7,195 nucleotides of DNA from contig VGGM01000075.1 in NCBI GenBank assembly GCA_016868515.1, positions 1 through 7,195 of the forward strand, given 5' to 3'. This document shows positions 5,968 to 7,195 of this stretch, in pieces; positions within the stretch are counted from its first letter, which is position 1, and the number at the start of each line of letters is the position of its first letter. The position numbers were made by a program, and so were the translations under genes. This DNA is from Bacteroidota bacterium (GTDB lineage: Bacteria; Bacteroidota; Bacteroidia; Bacteroidales; VadinHA17). The notes beneath the pieces were generated by a model. That model saw only the letters and a list, made by a program, of their open reading frames with translations, ran no database searches and had not been told where the DNA came from.

Positions 5968-7195
5968 ATGAATAGCAGAGAAGAGATTGTTATTTACTGG
6001 TTCAGACGCGATCTGCGGACCGATGATAACAGGGGCCTCAGACATGCCCTGGAATCAGGCTTTCCCGTTTTGCCACTATTTATCTTCGATGTCAACATAC
6101 TCTCAAAGCTTGAGCAGGACGATGCCAGGGTATCCTTTATCTGCCGGCTAATTACAGGTCTGCATGCGAAGCTGAGGAACAACGGAAGCGGATTACTGAC
6201 AATGTATGGCGACCCTGAAACCATATTCCGCGATCTGACCTCACGATACCGGATAAAGGCGGTTTATGCCAACACCGACTATGAATCATACGCAATCGCC
6301 CGCGACAAAAAAACCGGCAATACCCTTCAGGCTGCCGGATCGGTACTGAAACTGTTCAGCGACCAGCTGGTTATGGAACCTGGTTCCGTATTGAAATCCG
6401 ACGGTAAACCATATACGGTATTTACACCCTTCCTGAAGAAATGGACGGAGCTTTTCAGTGCCGGCATGATTGCTGCTGAAGATTCAGCAGGAAAAACTGC
6501 AGGGTTATTAATGACAGATACCTTTTCTGATCCGCCTTCACCCGAGTCCCTTGGGTTCAGATCCCCGGGCATGCTGGTAAGGGATTTTGACATAGGCAGT
6601 GAACGAATTGCGGCATACGGGAAGCATAGGGATTATCCTGCATTAAACGGAGGAACCGGCCTGGGTCCGCACCTGAGATTTGGTACCATAAGTATAAGGG
6701 AAGTATTCAGGAGAACTTACGGCATCAGCCGGATATTTACATCTGAACTGGTATGGCGTGAATTCTTTATGCATATTCTTCACTTCTTCCCGCACGTTGA
6801 AACCCGAAGCTTCAGGCCCGGATATGATAATATTGAGTGGATTAACAACGAGGAACATTTCAACCTTTGGTGTACAGGACTTACAGGTTACCCGCTGGTT
6901 GATGCCGGCATGCGCGAACTGGCACTGACAGGTTGCATGCACAACAGAGTGAGAATGGTAGCAGCCGGCTTTCTTGTAAAACATCTGCTGTGCGACTGGC
7001 GCTGGGGAGAGGCATGGTTTGCCTCAAAACTGGTCGACTATGAACTATCCTCAAACAACGGAAACTGGCAGTGGTCAGCCGGAACCGGTTGCGATGCAGC
7101 TCCCTATTTCAGGGTGTTCAATCCGGTTACTCAACAACTTAAATTTGATGCACATGAATTGTATATACGGAAATGGATCCCGGAATTCGGAACAG
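5968..7195 (+). CDS. phrB: Deoxyribodipyrimidine photolyase (class I photolyase/cryptochrome family), 3' end cut
   Basis: Blue-light, FAD-dependent enzyme that splits cyclobutane pyrimidine dimers in DNA; cytoplasmic. The visible 409 residues start IVIYWFRRDLRTDDN (7-21), the photolyase N-terminal alpha/beta antenna domain, and continue through the helical FAD domain: GLGPHLRFGTIS, ELVWREFF (260-267), TGYPLVDAGMREL (from about 306), MHNRVRM (324-330), DWRWGEAWF and NNGNWQWSAGTGCDAAPYFR (from 363). By alignment from memory with E. coli PhrB, E260 and W263 correspond to dimer-contacting E274 and W277, N363 to N378 near the flavin N5, and W291, W344 and W367 to the electron-transfer triad W306, W359 and W382. 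All are present, so an active repair enzyme is likely; a cryptochrome role cannot be excluded. Roughly 20-30 residues appear missing at the window edge. The start ATG lies just after GAGG (5963-5966), too close for an ideal RBS, and 23 bp after the tocopherol-cyclase-like stop, suggesting cotranscription. Confidence 0.95.
   Translation, partial: MNSREEIVIYWFRRDLRTDDNRGLRHALESGFPVLPLFIFDVNILSKLEQDDARVSFICRLITGLHAKLRNNGSGLLTMYGDPETIFRDLTSRYRIKAVYANTDYESYAIARDKKTGNTLQAAGSVLKLFSDQLVMEPGSVLKSDGKPYTVFTPFLKKWTELFSAGMIAAEDSAGKTAGLLMTDTFSDPPSPESLGFRSPGMLVRDFDIGSERIAAYGKHRDYPALNGGTGLGPHLRFGTISIREVFRRTYGISRIFTSELVWREFFMHILHFFPHVETRSFRPGYDNIEWINNEEHFNLWCTGLTGYPLVDAGMRELALTGCMHNRVRMVAAGFLVKHLLCDWRWGEAWFASKLVDYELSSNNGNWQWSAGTGCDAAPYFRVFNPVTQQLKFDAHELYIRKWIPEFGT

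Noticed and set aside
6327..6984. Two minus-strand ORFs (88 and 113 codons) opposite the photolyase
   Set aside because: Both fall within the photolyase coding region, which is strongly supported by motifs throughout; neither has a family signature.

Overview
The window looks like a chromosomal segment of a member of the Bacteroidota, probably an environmental lineage. The evidence is the start of a SusC/RagA-type gene with its carboxypeptidase-regulatory-like N-terminus at the left edge, Bacteroidota-style -7 boxes (TAnnTTTG) upstream of several genes, absence of strong Shine-Dalgarno sequences, a porin of the Bacteroidota OprO/P-like type, and a secreted-protein family of the kind I associate with this phylum. 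I cannot place it to genus.

Layout. Positions 1-4781 are all on the minus strand. Read in the direction of transcription (right to left) they are: a UPF0316 membrane protein (4781-4203); a short, degenerate FkbM-like methyltransferase (4110-3472) overlapping a secreted CapA-family metallophosphatase-like protein (3482-2334); an outer-membrane porin-like barrel (2258-1161); a secreted protein of unknown function (1106-408); and the start of a SusC-like TonB-dependent receptor (164 to beyond position 1). Positions 4973-7195 are on the plus strand: a tocopherol-cyclase-family gene broken by two opposite frameshifts (4973-5944), then 23 bp later a class I photolyase (from 5968, cut by the window end). 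The 4782-4972 gap is a divergent promoter region.

How the genes may work together. The left half is rich in cell-envelope proteins: signal peptides or membrane segments are visible in five of its six genes. Only the FkbM-like and CapA-like genes are tightly coupled, because they overlap. The right half pairs a lipid/antioxidant-type fold (tocopherol cyclase family) with a light-driven DNA repair enzyme, which would fit a light or oxidative stress role, but that is inference.

I see no mobile element, CRISPR array, tRNA, rRNA or phage gene, and nothing I can defend as a wholly new system. The points most worth a second look are the compensating frameshift pair in the tocopherol-cyclase-like gene and the loss of expected SAM-site residues in the FkbM-like protein.
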